This document shows, in pieces, positions 32,460 to 40,369 of a stretch of DNA of 40,369 nt. Origin of the DNA: an uncultured Thermoguttaceae bacterium (GTDB taxonomy: Bacteria; Planctomycetota; Planctomycetia; Pirellulales; Thermoguttaceae). The notes under the pieces are model-generated. The model did no database searches and had not been told where the DNA came from. It saw only the letters and a program-made list of their open reading frames with translations. The position numbers and the translations under genes were made by a program. The stretch covers positions 1-40,369 of the forward strand of contig CALIRO010000063.1 of the NCBI GenBank assembly GCA_938042245.1. Reading direction: 5' to 3'. Each line of letters starts with the position of its first letter. Position 1 is the first letter of the stretch.

Positions 32460-34514
32460 ATGGACTACCGAAATATTCTTACAGTCTGTCCTTATTGCGG
32501 AGCGGGCTGTGGGTTGTATCTGCAGATGCTGGATGGGGAAATGGTGGGCGTGTTGCCAGCCAAGGAGCATCCGGTTAGTCAGGGGAAACTGTGTATTAAG
32601 GGGTGGAATGCGGCGGCGTTTTTGCGGCATCCGGATCGGCTCCCCAGGCCGCTGATTCGGCAAGGCGAGCGGTTCCAAGAGGCCAGCTGGGAGGAAGCCC
32701 TTCGATTGGTGGCCGAGCAGTTCCGTCGGATTTCCAGTCGCTATGGGCCGGAAGCTCTGGGTTTTTTGGCGTCGGCCAAGTGCACCAATGAGGAAAACTA
32801 CCTGATGCAGAAGCTGGCCCGGGCCGGGTTCAAGACGAACAATGTGGATCATTGCGCTCGGCTTTGCCATGCACCGACGGTGGCCGGTTTGGCTGCCGCT
32901 TTCGGAAGCGGTGCGATGACCAACTCGACTCCCGAGTTTAGCCAGCACACCCGGTGTTTTCTCATTACCGGCTCCAACACCACGGAGGGCCACCCGCTGA
33001 TTGCCAGCCACATCCTAAAAGCCAAGCAGCAGGGGGCGAAGCTGATTGTCATTGATCCGCGCCAGGTCCAGATAGGCCGACTGGCCGACATATATCTTTG
33101 TCCTCAGCCCGGCACGGATGTAGCCTGGCTGAATGGACTAATGTATGTTATCATTACCGAAGGGTTGGCCGACCAGCAGTTCATCCAGACCCGCACTGAG
33201 GGCTTTGATCAGCTCTGGGAGGTAGTACAACAATATCCACCGGATCGGGTGGCCCAGATCACTGGCATCCCGGCCGCCCAGCTTCAAACAGCCGCCCGCA
33301 TGTACGCCCAGAACAAACCGGCCGCCATCATCTACGCCATGGGCATTACTCAGCACACCACCGGAACTGACAACGTCAAATGCATCGCCAACCTGGCGAT
33401 GCTGACCGGCAACCTGGGCATTGCCGGCGCCGGAGTCAACCCGTTGCGCGGTCAGAACAACGTCCAAGGCGCCTGCGATATGGGCGCCCTGCCGAATGTC
33501 TATCCCGCCTACCAGCCGGTCTCTGCCCCGGAGGTCAAGGCCAAATTGGAAGCCGCCTGGCAGGTGGAAGGGTTGCCCGAACAAATCGGCCTGACCGTGG
33601 TCGAGATGATTCATGCCGCAGGGCAAGGAAATTTGCGTGCTATGTACATCATGGCCGAAAACCCCCTGCTTTCCGACCCGGACATCCATGATGCCCGGCA
33701 ATGCCTGGAGCAATTGGAGTTTTTGGTGGTGCAGGATATTTTCCTCAGCGAGACGGCCCAACTGGCCGATGTGGTGCTGCCGGGAGCGGCCTGGGCCGAG
33801 AAAGACGGCACGTTCACGGCCACCGACCGCCGGATTCAGCGGGTGCGAAAAGCCCTGCCTCCTCCTGGGGAGGCCAAGGCCGACTGGGAGATCATTTGTC
33901 TGCTAGCCCAGCGATTGGGCCTGAGAGGATTTGATTTTGCCGGACCTGCTCAGATCATGGAAGAAGTAGCCCGGCTTGCGCCCAGTTACGGCGGGGTAAG
34001 CTATGAGCGGTTGGATCGGGAGGGATTTTTGCAGTGGCCTGTACCTTCCCCAGACCATCCCGGCACACCGTATTTGCACAAGGAGAAGTTTACTCGTGGG
34101 TTGGGCCGATTCTTGCCAGTGCATTTTCAGGAGGCGGCAGAATTGCCGGATGAGGAATATCCGTTCATCCTCACCACCGGCCGATCCATCTTCCAGTTCC
34201 ACACCGGCACAATGACCCGCCGATCCCCTAAGCTGGAACAAGAAGCTCCCGAACCGTATATCGAAATCCATCCGGAAGATGCAAGCCGGCTGGGACTGAA
34301 AATGCCCGGCAAGGTACGGGTGATCAGTCGGCGGGGCCAAATCGAACTGACTACCCGCTTTACCGAGCAGATCCGCCCCGGCGTGGTCTTCATTCCGTTT
34401 CACTATGCGGAGGCAGCAGCCAATGCGCTGACCCAGGCCGCCTTGGATCCCGTGGCCAAAATCCCAGAATACAAAGTCTGTGCGGTCCGAGTAGAACCGA
34501 TCGGGCAATCGTAG
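32460..34514 (+). CDS. fdhA: Formate dehydrogenase catalytic subunit (Mo/W, cysteine type)
   Basis: This 684-residue molybdopterin oxidoreductase oxidises formate or reduces CO2. An N-terminal [4Fe-4S] site is C10, C13, C17, C45 (CPYCGAGC; GKLCIKGW) with the relay lysine K47. The Mo/W ligand region reads VDHCARLCHAPTVAGL: C136 (TGC at 32865-32867) is where many FDHs have selenocysteine, and H137 follows. GSNTTEGHPL, GTDVAWLNGL, QNNVQGACDMG, and the C-terminal LTTGRSIFQFHTGTMTRRSP and PFHYAEAAANALT are typical. There is no Tat signal, so it is cytoplasmic. AAGGAG precedes ATG 32460. Confidence 0.95.
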   Translation: MDYRNILTVCPYCGAGCGLYLQMLDGEMVGVLPAKEHPVSQGKLCIKGWNAAAFLRHPDRLPRPLIRQGERFQEASWEEALRLVAEQFRRISSRYGPEALGFLASAKCTNEENYLMQKLARAGFKTNNVDHCARLCHAPTVAGLAAAFGSGAMTNSTPEFSQHTRCFLITGSNTTEGHPLIASHILKAKQQGAKLIVIDPRQVQIGRLADIYLCPQPGTDVAWLNGLMYVIITEGLADQQFIQTRTEGFDQLWEVVQQYPPDRVAQITGIPAAQLQTAARMYAQNKPAAIIYAMGITQHTTGTDNVKCIANLAMLTGNLGIAGAGVNPLRGQNNVQGACDMGALPNVYPAYQPVSAPEVKAKLEAAWQVEGLPEQIGLTVVEMIHAAGQGNLRAMYIMAENPLLSDPDIHDARQCLEQLEFLVVQDIFLSETAQLADVVLPGAAWAEKDGTFTATDRRIQRVRKALPPPGEAKADWEIICLLAQRLGLRGFDFAGPAQIMEEVARLAPSYGGVSYERLDREGFLQWPVPSPDHPGTPYLHKEKFTRGLGRFLPVHFQEAAELPDEEYPFILTTGRSIFQFHTGTMTRRSPKLEQEAPEPYIEIHPEDASRLGLKMPGKVRVISRRGQIELTTRFTEQIRPGVVFIPFHYAEAAANALTQAALDPVAKIPEYKVCAVRVEPIGQS

Positions 34515-34698
34515 CAGATCCTGCCTCTAGCGGCCCAATCGCTCCCTGTTTACGGAAGGATGCCGGAATGGATCGGTCCCCCCGAAAAGCTCCTTGCAGG
34601 GCTTTCCACTGCCTTCCGATTAGGATGCCGGAACCAATGGGCCCCGGTTGAACCTACTGCGGAGTTCCCTCGTCTAGTCGCGGAAGGAGTACAACCCG

Positions 34699-35307
34699 AT
34701 GGAGCGGTTGCCGGTTACTGGGGTGATACTGGCAGGTGGCACCAGCAGCCGAATGGGCCAAAACAAGGCCTTTCTCCCACTAGAGGGTCGGCCGCTGATT
34801 ACCCATGTGCTGGACCGGTTGGCCGAGGTCTGCCAAGAGGTCTTGGTAGTGGCCAATCAACTGCACCTGTATGCGGGCTTAGGTGTTCGGCTGGTGCAGG
34901 ATGTCTTTGCCGGGGTGGGCGTTTTAGGGGGTTTGCATGCCGGGCTTCAGGCTGCCACGTATGAACTGATTTTGGCCGTCGGCTGCGACATGCCCTTCTT
35001 GAACCCCTGCCTGTTAAGAGCCTTTATCGGCTGGGCCGACGGCTACGATGCGGTGGTGCTGCAAAACGGCAATCGAGTGGAACCGCTTCATGCGGCCTAT
35101 CGACGCACCTGTCTAGAGGCGGTGGAGGCTGCCATTCGAGCCGGCCAACAACGAATCCTCTCCTTTTTCCCCTACGTCCGGATCCGATACCTCAGCCCCC
35201 AACAGATCCAACCTCTGGACCCCGAACTGCGTTCCTTTATCAATATCAACACTCCAGAGCAATGGCAGGCCGTTGTCCAAAACGCCGCCAGGAAGAAATC
35301 TGTCTAA
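34699..35307 (+). CDS. mobA: MobA, molybdenum cofactor guanylyltransferase
   Basis: This 202-residue protein adds GMP to molybdopterin to form the MGD cofactor needed by FdhA. The nucleotide-binding motif VILAGGTSSRMGQNKAFLPLEG (9-30) and the metal motif GCDMPF are intact, and the C-terminal FININTPEQW is typical. The start has AAGGAG 9 bases upstream. It lies 184 bases after fdhA on the same strand, so it is probably in the same operon. The position fits cofactor supply for the formate dehydrogenase. Confidence 0.93.
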   Translation: MERLPVTGVILAGGTSSRMGQNKAFLPLEGRPLITHVLDRLAEVCQEVLVVANQLHLYAGLGVRLVQDVFAGVGVLGGLHAGLQAATYELILAVGCDMPFLNPCLLRAFIGWADGYDAVVLQNGNRVEPLHAAYRRTCLEAVEAAIRAGQQRILSFFPYVRIRYLSPQQIQPLDPELRSFININTPEQWQAVVQNAARKKSV

Positions 35308-35401
35308 CCATCTCCAAAACTAGATCAATCAAAGGAAGTACCCAGAAAGCCACTCTCCCAGCAGCCAAGAGGGCGATCTTGCTTGGGCTGGCCGGCCGGA
35401 G

Positions 35402-36151
35402 CTATTTGCCAGCCGGAGGAAACAAAAAGCCCATCAAATCCCCGGTGCCCAGCGGGATTGGCGAAACAAAGACTTCGCCTGCTTCAAAACCGGCGGCCAT
35501 TCCCTGCTGTTGGTTGAAGGCCCGAATCCGCTGGAACACATGCTGTTTGCTAGGCGGAAATTGGCTCTGGTAGCAGGCCAGGGCTTGCAGTTTCCGATCT
35601 AGATAGGGGCCGATATCCACTACAAGCCGATTCGGCTCTTCCAGCACCAATCTGAACAAATCCAACCGATAGTATAACAGTCGAGGTACCTGGTAGGTCG
35701 GCAGACCGTCAAAATACTGCTCCCATTTGGTCAGCCGACTATAAAACACCGCCGCTTCGGTAATCAGCATGGCCTGATAATGGTCGGGCGAAGCAAGGGG
35801 GGTTTTGCCTCCCATGGTCAGCACCAACCGGGGCCGATACCGCCGAAACTCCTTGGCCAGCGCCACCCGGGCTTCAAAGGAGTCGAAAAGCCGACGGTTC
35901 GGCAACCCCAACGTCCGCCGGATCTGTACGCCCAACACAGCGGCTGCTTTGTGCGCCTCGGCCAACCGTACCTCCGGACTGGGACATTCCGGCGTCGGTT
36001 CCCCATCCGTCAAATCCACAATGCCTACCCGATAGCCCTGGTCGGCCAGTCGCGCCAGGGTCCCTCCGCACCCAATCTCCACGTCGTCCGGATGCGCCCC
36101 AACCGCAATCACGTCTAAACTCTCGTCCGACATAGAAGCAGATCCTTCCAT
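35402..36151 (-). CDS. PIG-L family deacetylase, BshB1-like
   Basis: This 249-residue zinc-dependent N-acetylglucosamine deacetylase has the metal motif AHPDD (19-23) and a later histidine in ASPDHYQA (H123). The length and motifs such as DLTDGEPTP and RRTLGLPNRRL resemble BshB1, which deacetylates GlcNAc-malate in bacillithiol synthesis. Other PIG-L enzymes act on glycans or mycothiol precursors, and no bshA or bshC is here, so the substrate is a guess. I take ATG 36151 because GAAGGAG lies 6 bases before it; ATG 36133 has no clear site. A duplicated 18-base element lies just upstream. Confidence 0.86.
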   Translation of the reverse strand: MEGSASMSDESLDVIAVGAHPDDVEIGCGGTLARLADQGYRVGIVDLTDGEPTPECPSPEVRLAEAHKAAAVLGVQIRRTLGLPNRRLFDSFEARVALAKEFRRYRPRLVLTMGGKTPLASPDHYQAMLITEAAVFYSRLTKWEQYFDGLPTYQVPRLLYYRLDLFRLVLEEPNRLVVDIGPYLDRKLQALACYQSQFPPSKQHVFQRIRAFNQQQGMAAGFEAGEVFVSPIPLGTGDLMGFLFPPAGK

Positions 36152-36167
36152 TCGGCACTCCTTCGAC

Positions 36168-36210
36168 CATTTTAGCCCAATAGACCTTCTAGCATTTTAG
36201 GCCAATAGAC
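36168..36210. promoter_or_regulatory. Pair of 18-base direct repeats before the PIG-L gene
   Basis: CATTTTAGCCCAATAGAC (36168-36185) and CATTTTAGGCCAATAGAC (36193-36210) differ at one base and start 25 bases apart. They lie 17-59 bases upstream of the start, where a regulator could bind two turns apart. Confidence 0.5.
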
Positions 36211-36389
36211 AACCCCTGCTCTTGCGACTCCTACCAACAAAAAAGACCCACAGGGATAATGTCAGCGCAGACGGCGCCCAGATGAGCCGGTCCTTTCGGC
36301 CAACCTGCCCCCACCGCGCAGACCCCCAGCTCCTTCCGACAATGGAGGCAAAGCTCCTATGGCCGGAATGCTCTAGCGGATGGTACCGT

Positions 36390-37727
36390 TTAGCCCAGTT
36401 TGGTAATCCCGGGGATGGCGATCGGATATTCGCCGTTCGGGTTGGGTTTGACGGGCGGATCGATCGTAAAATCGGCCTTTTCCGGCCCGAATCGGAACTT
36501 GGCGTTGAAGGCCTCTTCCCAGGTTACTTTTCGGCCGGTATAGACGGCGATTTGGCCCAAAATGGCCAACATGGTGCTGATGACCATGTACTGCCCGTTA
36601 TTTACAGGTTTGCCGCTGCGGATGGCCGAAAATAGGGCCTCATGCTCCGCTTGATACATATTGCACGGCGGGCCTTTGTACTCCCATTTCGTTTCGCCTT
36701 CGATCCGATGGCGCAAGACGTCGCATCGCCCTTTGGTTCCCAAAATAAGGTCCGACGTCTCCGTGTAGCAGCCGTTCTGCGCCCGGTTAAATCCGTAAAC
36801 GCGAACACCATTGGGATATTCATAAGCCACCGCATTGTGGTCAAACACATCGCCATAGACATCGCCGAACGAGGCGGCCCGGCCGCCCACCCCGTAGCAC
36901 CAAACCGGCGGCTGATCGCCCATCGCCCAGGACGCTTTGTCCAGACTGTGGATGAGCGACTGCTGGATGTCGTCCCCGGAAAGCCAATTGAAATGGTACC
37001 AATTCCGGAACTGATACTCAATTTCCGACCAGCCGGGCTTCCGCTCCACCAACCGATACGGCGTGCGCAGGTAGTTTTCCTGAATGGCCACGATCTGGCC
37101 AATGGCCCCGTCCAGCACGCGCTTCATCGTCTCCTGCACGCCAGTGTGATACCGCCAGCAAAGGCCCGAAACCACGCTGAGGCCTTTTTTCTTGGCCTCT
37201 TCACAGGCAGCCTGCACGATGCGCACTCCGGGCGGATCGATGGCGTGCGGCTTTTCGCAAAAGACGTGTTTGCCGGCGTCAATCGCTGCCTTCAGATACT
37301 CCGGATGGAATCGAGATGCACATGCGATCAGCACCACGTCGGACGCTTCGATCACCTTCTGGTAGCCGTCAAAACCCACAAAAAGCCGATCGTCCGGCAC
37401 ATCGACTCGATCCGGCTTCATCTTTTTCAACCGATCCCGTGCCCCGCGCGCCCAATCCTCAAAGATATCGCACATAGCCACCAGCTTGGTTCCAGGGTCA
37501 GCATCCAAGGCATTGATGGCAGCTCCTGAGCCGCGCCCGCCGCAGCCGATCAGCCCCACCTTCAACACGTCGCTTCCGGCGGCATGGACCGACCGCACTA
37601 GCGGCAACGTCCCCGCTGCGGCCATCCCCCCAGCCGCCGCACCAGCCCACTTCAAAAACTCCCGCCGCGTAGCAGCCGAAGAACCCCGCGATGCCACACT
37701 CCCTGATGATCCAGCATGAAACCTCAT
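36390..37727 (-). CDS. Gfo/Idh/MocA oxidoreductase with Tat signal
   Basis: This 445-residue protein starts with a twin-arginine signal (TRREFLKWAGAAAGG, RR at 21-22, hydrophobic stretch to about 50, AXA-like end VHAAG). An NAD(P)-binding Rossmann domain follows (VGLIGCGGRGSGAA, 57-70), with AMCDIFED, the EKP motif (158-160, FCEKPHA) and the C-terminal domain with NWYHFNWLSGDDIQQSLIH. Planctomycetes have many such exported members, thought to act on sugars or sugar derivatives; the substrate is unknown. AGGAGG lies 7 bases before the start. Confidence 0.92.
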   Translation of the reverse strand: MRFHAGSSGSVASRGSSAATRREFLKWAGAAAGGMAAAGTLPLVRSVHAAGSDVLKVGLIGCGGRGSGAAINALDADPGTKLVAMCDIFEDWARGARDRLKKMKPDRVDVPDDRLFVGFDGYQKVIEASDVVLIACASRFHPEYLKAAIDAGKHVFCEKPHAIDPPGVRIVQAACEEAKKKGLSVVSGLCWRYHTGVQETMKRVLDGAIGQIVAIQENYLRTPYRLVERKPGWSEIEYQFRNWYHFNWLSGDDIQQSLIHSLDKASWAMGDQPPVWCYGVGGRAASFGDVYGDVFDHNAVAYEYPNGVRVYGFNRAQNGCYTETSDLILGTKGRCDVLRHRIEGETKWEYKGPPCNMYQAEHEALFSAIRSGKPVNNGQYMVISTMLAILGQIAVYTGRKVTWEEAFNAKFRFGPEKADFTIDPPVKPNPNGEYPIAIPGITKLG

Positions 37728-38574
37728 GGTTAAACCTCCTGTGATGGATTAGAAAATCACTTATTTCAGCCACTGATATTCCCGCCGACTCACACGCTTT
37801 GGGAACCCTGCCAAAACAAGCATCCCGGTTGTGGAACCGGTGGTTTTCTGGATTCTGATTTGGGCAGGGGGAATCACCATCGTGGGAATCTCCTTCCTCT
37901 AACGACTCGGCCTACTTCACTTGGCTAAGCGGGTAGGAAAATTTTAGCGTTCTTTTAACGGTCGAACCTTCATTATACCCTTCCTGAATGCCGTGGAATA
38001 CAGCCTCGCCCTGAACGTCTTTGCTTTCGTATATCGAACGGGTCGGCTCGGTCCCCTCCAAGAAAGGGAATACCCCTATCACTATGAACTAACTTATAGG
38101 GGCTTCTATTTTGCCTCCTGAGCTCATCTTCGATTCACGTCCATCCACCCACCGGCGATGGGAAAGCAGGCGGATTTCAAGCAACTGCGGCACACCACCC
38201 GGAGGGATTGGGGGAGAAGAGCCCTGTCGGTTCGAGAAAATAGATAATATAGGTAAAATACATTGGCCAACTCCCTCTTTTCCTACCCCCAACCCTCTTG
38301 AGAAATCTCCCCAAAAAGCGTATGCTAAGGTTTTTGATTATCTATCGACCAGCGATTTATCCCTTCCATCAACGAAGGCTGCTAAGGCATGATGGGGGGC
38401 GGCTGGCGGCACCATAGCAAAGTTTTCTCCTTTTTTCCCCGAAGATTTTGGATTCTCAGGGCTGGGGGGCACACCTGAGACACTGGGCAAAGGGGCTTTT
38501 GGTCCCACAGCTTCCAATGGTAGGATAAAGGGCCCAGGGGGAGGCGGTGGTTAGTTCCCAATAGGTATCTGCCC
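37728..38574. other. Long intergenic region between divergent genes
   Basis: These 847 bases show no convincing gene; the longest open frame, on the minus strand at 38089-38292, is Pro/Gly-rich without motifs. A CCGGTT-GTGG-AACCGG hairpin (37825-37840) and a minus-strand TATAAT (37972-37977) are the only signals I note. Confidence 0.55.
37972..37977 (-). promoter_or_regulatory. Candidate -10 element for the Gfo/Idh/MocA gene
   Basis: The minus strand reads TATAAT here, 245 bases before the start codon. No good -35 is present at 17 bases, so support is weak. Confidence 0.25.
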
Positions 38575-39618
38575 ATGAATCCTCTGACAACCCAACTGGC
38601 AGAACGGGTGTTGGCAACACGCCGGTCTCGCACCGGTTCTTTGTTAGGAGTCCAGACGCTTGCCACCGGCAGTTTTGTGCCGGAGCAAGAGATCCGCAAT
38701 GAAGACCTGGCCGGTTTAGGCTATGATGCGGACTGGATCGTGCAGCGCACCGGGATCCTGGCTCGTCGTCATGCTCCGCCGGGGATGGGTACCGGCGATT
38801 TAGCGGTGGAAGCGGCCCGCCGATGCATCCAAAAGGCCGGGGTTGATCCGAAAGAGATCGACCTGCTCCTGCTGGGCACGTGTACGCCCGATATGCCCAT
38901 GCCGGCTACCGCCTCTTGGGTACAGGACCAATTGGGCCTGGAGGCCATGGCCTTCGACTTGCAGGCCGCCTGCGCTAGCTTCGTCTTCGCCTTGATTACT
39001 GGCATGCAATATGTGGCCACCGGATGCAGCCGACTGGCTCTGGTCCTCGGCGCCGACTGCAATAGCCGAATCGTTAACCCCGCCGACCAACGCACCTATC
39101 CGCTTTTCGGCGATGCCGGCGGCGCAGTGCTTTTGGCACCGGGAAGCCAACAGCAAGGGCTTTTGGCCTATGCGGTCGGCTCCGACGGATCCGGGGCGGA
39201 TCTTCTCTGTCGGCCGATGGGCGGCTCCAAACTACCTTTCAGCCAAGCCGACGGCCCCAACGACCCCAGACAATATCTCTCCATGGAAGGCCGAGTCATC
39301 TACAAATGGGCCATCCGCCAACTGGCCCAAACCTGCAACGATGTCCTCCAAAAAGCCCACTTGACCCTGGATGATGTCGATCTGATCATCTTCCATCAGG
39401 CCAATATGCGGATCATTAACTCAGCGGTGAAAGAACTCGGCATCGACCCGGCCAAGGTGTTCAACAACCTGCAGCGATACGGGAACACCGCTTCTGCTAG
39501 CATCCCGCTGGCATTAGATGAGGCCTATCGGCAGGGCCGGATTCATCCGGGCGATGTGATTCTGTTTAGCGGATTCGGCGCCGGGCTGGCTTGGGGAACC
39601 GTGCTCCTGCGCTGGTAG
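38575..39618 (+). CDS. fabH: 3-oxoacyl-ACP synthase III (FabH)
   Basis: This 347-residue ketoacyl synthase III condenses an acyl-CoA with malonyl-ACP to begin fatty acid synthesis. The catalytic triad is intact: C133 in LQAACASFVFAL, H274 in IFHQAN and N304 in YGNTASASIP. The substrate-entry segment DWIVQRTGILARRH and the C-terminal FSGFGAGLAWGTVLLRW are typical. An N-terminal extension of about 22 residues precedes the usual start. It stands alone, without plsX, fabD or fabF, so a role in a special lipid cannot be ruled out. The ribosome site is weak. Confidence 0.93.
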   Translation: MNPLTTQLAERVLATRRSRTGSLLGVQTLATGSFVPEQEIRNEDLAGLGYDADWIVQRTGILARRHAPPGMGTGDLAVEAARRCIQKAGVDPKEIDLLLLGTCTPDMPMPATASWVQDQLGLEAMAFDLQAACASFVFALITGMQYVATGCSRLALVLGADCNSRIVNPADQRTYPLFGDAGGAVLLAPGSQQQGLLAYAVGSDGSGADLLCRPMGGSKLPFSQADGPNDPRQYLSMEGRVIYKWAIRQLAQTCNDVLQKAHLTLDDVDLIIFHQANMRIINSAVKELGIDPAKVFNNLQRYGNTASASIPLALDEAYRQGRIHPGDVILFSGFGAGLAWGTVLLRW

Positions 39619-39648
39619 AATCGCTCACCAGTCTTGTCATCTCATTAA

Positions 39649-39870
39649 TATCCCCTCTCCCCTGGCAGGAGAGCCTTCTGCCAAATCCTCTCCCCTTTCC
39701 GAGAAAGACTTCAACCAAATCCCCTACCTACCTCGTGGTCGATTCCCTCGACGGGGATCGCCCTCTTCCCTTTGTGGGAGAAACTTCAATCAAATCTCCT
39801 CTCCCCCGGCGGGAGAGAGTTCAACCAAATCCCCTCTCCCCTGGCGGGAGAGGGTTAGGGTGAGGGGGAA
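39649..39870. repeat. Degenerate tandem repeat with CTCTCCC/GGGAGAG hairpins
   Basis: Units begin TTCTGCCAAATCC (39676), TTCAACCAAATCC (39710), TTCAATCAAATCT (39785) and TTCAACCAAATCC (39820). The last two are 35 bases long and nearly identical, each ending in a CTCTCCCC(C/T)GGCGGGAGAG hairpin. The 75-base second unit looks like two eroded copies. It lies just after fabH. Confidence 0.7.
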
Positions 39871-39880
39871 TGGTGGCGGG

Positions 39881-40024
39881 CTACTCGATAAAGCGGCGTA
39901 GCAGGATGCACTTTTCGACGTTGTGGTCCTTACCCCGCTCGAAGGCCACGGGAATGGTGCGGTCGATGATGTAGAAGGCCCGGTGCCGACGCACTTCGCC
40001 CCGATCCAAGCCAAGTTCCGCTCC
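39881..40024 (-). CDS. C-terminal fragment of an unrecognised protein
   Basis: Reading the minus strand, about 47 residues up to the TAG at 39881-39883 (from about GAELGLDRGEVRRHRAFYII to CILLRRFIE) do not continue PurF and have the codon usage of the rest of the window. I take this to be the genuine 3' end of the resident gene, whose upstream part is replaced or cut at the junction near 40,025. I do not recognise the family. Confidence 0.5.
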   Translation of the reverse strand, partial: GAELGLDRGEVRRHRAFYIIDRTIPVAFERGKDHNVEKCILLRRFIE

Positions 40025-40369
40025 TAACTTGCCCTTGGTATCCACAAATAGTGCCTCACCCGGCTCCAGATCGCGAATTAATTCAAAGCCAAGACTATCG
40101 AGAACGACTGATTCAGAAACCACGGCATATTCATCGCCCTGATCGGTGTGACGAACACCAAAACAAAGCGGGCGAATGCCGTTGGGATCGCGAAATGCAA
40201 ACATACCATAATTGGCAATAAGACCCACCACGCCGTAAGCGCCACGACAGCGCTTATGAACCTCAGAAACCGAGGCAAAAATATCATCACTCGTCGGCTC
40301 TAGCTTACCTCTTACCTGTAATTCATGAGCAAAGGCATTTAGTAATACTTCAGAATCAGAATCTGTATT
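40025..40369 (-). CDS. purF: PurF segment, amidophosphoribosyltransferase, foreign-looking and open at the edge
   Basis: The minus strand from base 40369 reads NTDSDSEVLLNAFAHEL, then RCRGAYGVVGLIANYGMFAF, RDPNGIRPLCFG, YAVVSESVVLDSLGFELIRDLEPGEALFVDTKGKL. This is the glutamine amidotransferase (Ntn) domain of PurF, the first enzyme of purine synthesis, in a form I associate with gammaproteobacteria. The DNA is more AT-rich than the window. Where PurF should go on to its CIFEYVYFARPDS-type motif, the reading changes to unrelated residues. The 5' end and most of the catalytic domain are missing. Confidence 0.75.

Noticed and set aside
38089..38292. 67-residue minus-strand frame in the fabH upstream region
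   Set aside because: No ribosome site, no motif, and composition like the surrounding spacer.
39881..40231. A 116-residue protein starting at GTG 40231
   Set aside because: The frame stays open to the right edge and the PurF match continues past 40231, so this start is internal to a truncated gene.
1..40369. Transposase, integrase or prophage genes
   Set aside because: I looked for them because of the many repeats and saw none of their conserved motifs in either strand.

Overview
The window is about 40.4 kb of moderately G+C-rich DNA (roughly 55-60% by eye) from a bacterium that I infer to be a planctomycete. The reasons are a DUF1559-type prepilin-like protein at the left edge, large planctomycete-style exported proteins of unknown function, a Tat-exported Gfo/Idh/MocA oxidoreductase, a single-chain pyruvate dehydrogenase E1, and many intergenic hairpin repeats. 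A thermophilic Thermogutta-like member of the Pirellulales is my best guess, but the sequence alone does not prove it. I saw no rRNA, tRNA, CRISPR array, transposase or phage gene.

Layout, left to right. 1-595: 5' part of a DUF1559 prepilin-like gene (minus). 1259-5125: surface-glycan operon with a GT2 polyprenyl-phosphate sugar transferase, a GT-C membrane glycosyltransferase and UDP-GlcNAc 2-epimerase. 5302-9615: aceE-aceF (minus) without E3. 9616-10559: repeat-rich spacer. 10560-12407: heparinase II/III-like protein. 12429-19207: three minus-strand genes, a SPASM radical SAM enzyme, an exported protein of unknown function and a DUF4175-like coiled-coil membrane protein of 1149 residues. 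20242-21531: TlpA-like thioredoxin lipoprotein or exported protein behind a strong inverted repeat. 22134-23183: ThiF/MoeB-type E1 enzyme. 23577-25631: sugar permease plus ribokinase.

25834-35307 is the most interesting block. hypB (minus) lies divergent from hdrC-hdrB-hdrA-mvhD-fdhB-like-fdhA-mobA (plus). Together these encode a cytoplasmic heterodisulfide-reductase-type complex joined to a molybdenum or tungsten formate dehydrogenase, with the enzyme that completes its cofactor. In methanogens and some anaerobic bacteria such Fdh-Hdr complexes carry out flavin-based electron bifurcation or confurcation. HdrB keeps both non-cubane cluster motifs, although bacteria are not expected to make CoM-S-S-CoB, so its natural disulfide or other partner is unknown. 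The operon is interrupted by repeat-bearing spacers, including a degenerate array of about 25-bp units running out of the 3' end of hdrB.

35402-37727 holds a BshB1-like PIG-L deacetylase and a Tat-signal Gfo/Idh/MocA protein (both minus). 38575-39618 is a FabH-type ketoacyl-ACP synthase III. The last 350 bases (minus) translate to a PurF (amidophosphoribosyltransferase) segment that looks gammaproteobacterial and switches abruptly to unrelated sequence near 40,025. I suspect an assembly chimera at the contig end.

Intergenic space is unusually rich in small dispersed repeats: dRS3-like 20-bp palindromes, CTCTCCC/GGGAGAG hairpins, and a less familiar family with core TTCAGCCGAATGG. Starts were chosen by Shine-Dalgarno fit, so several differ from the longest open frame.
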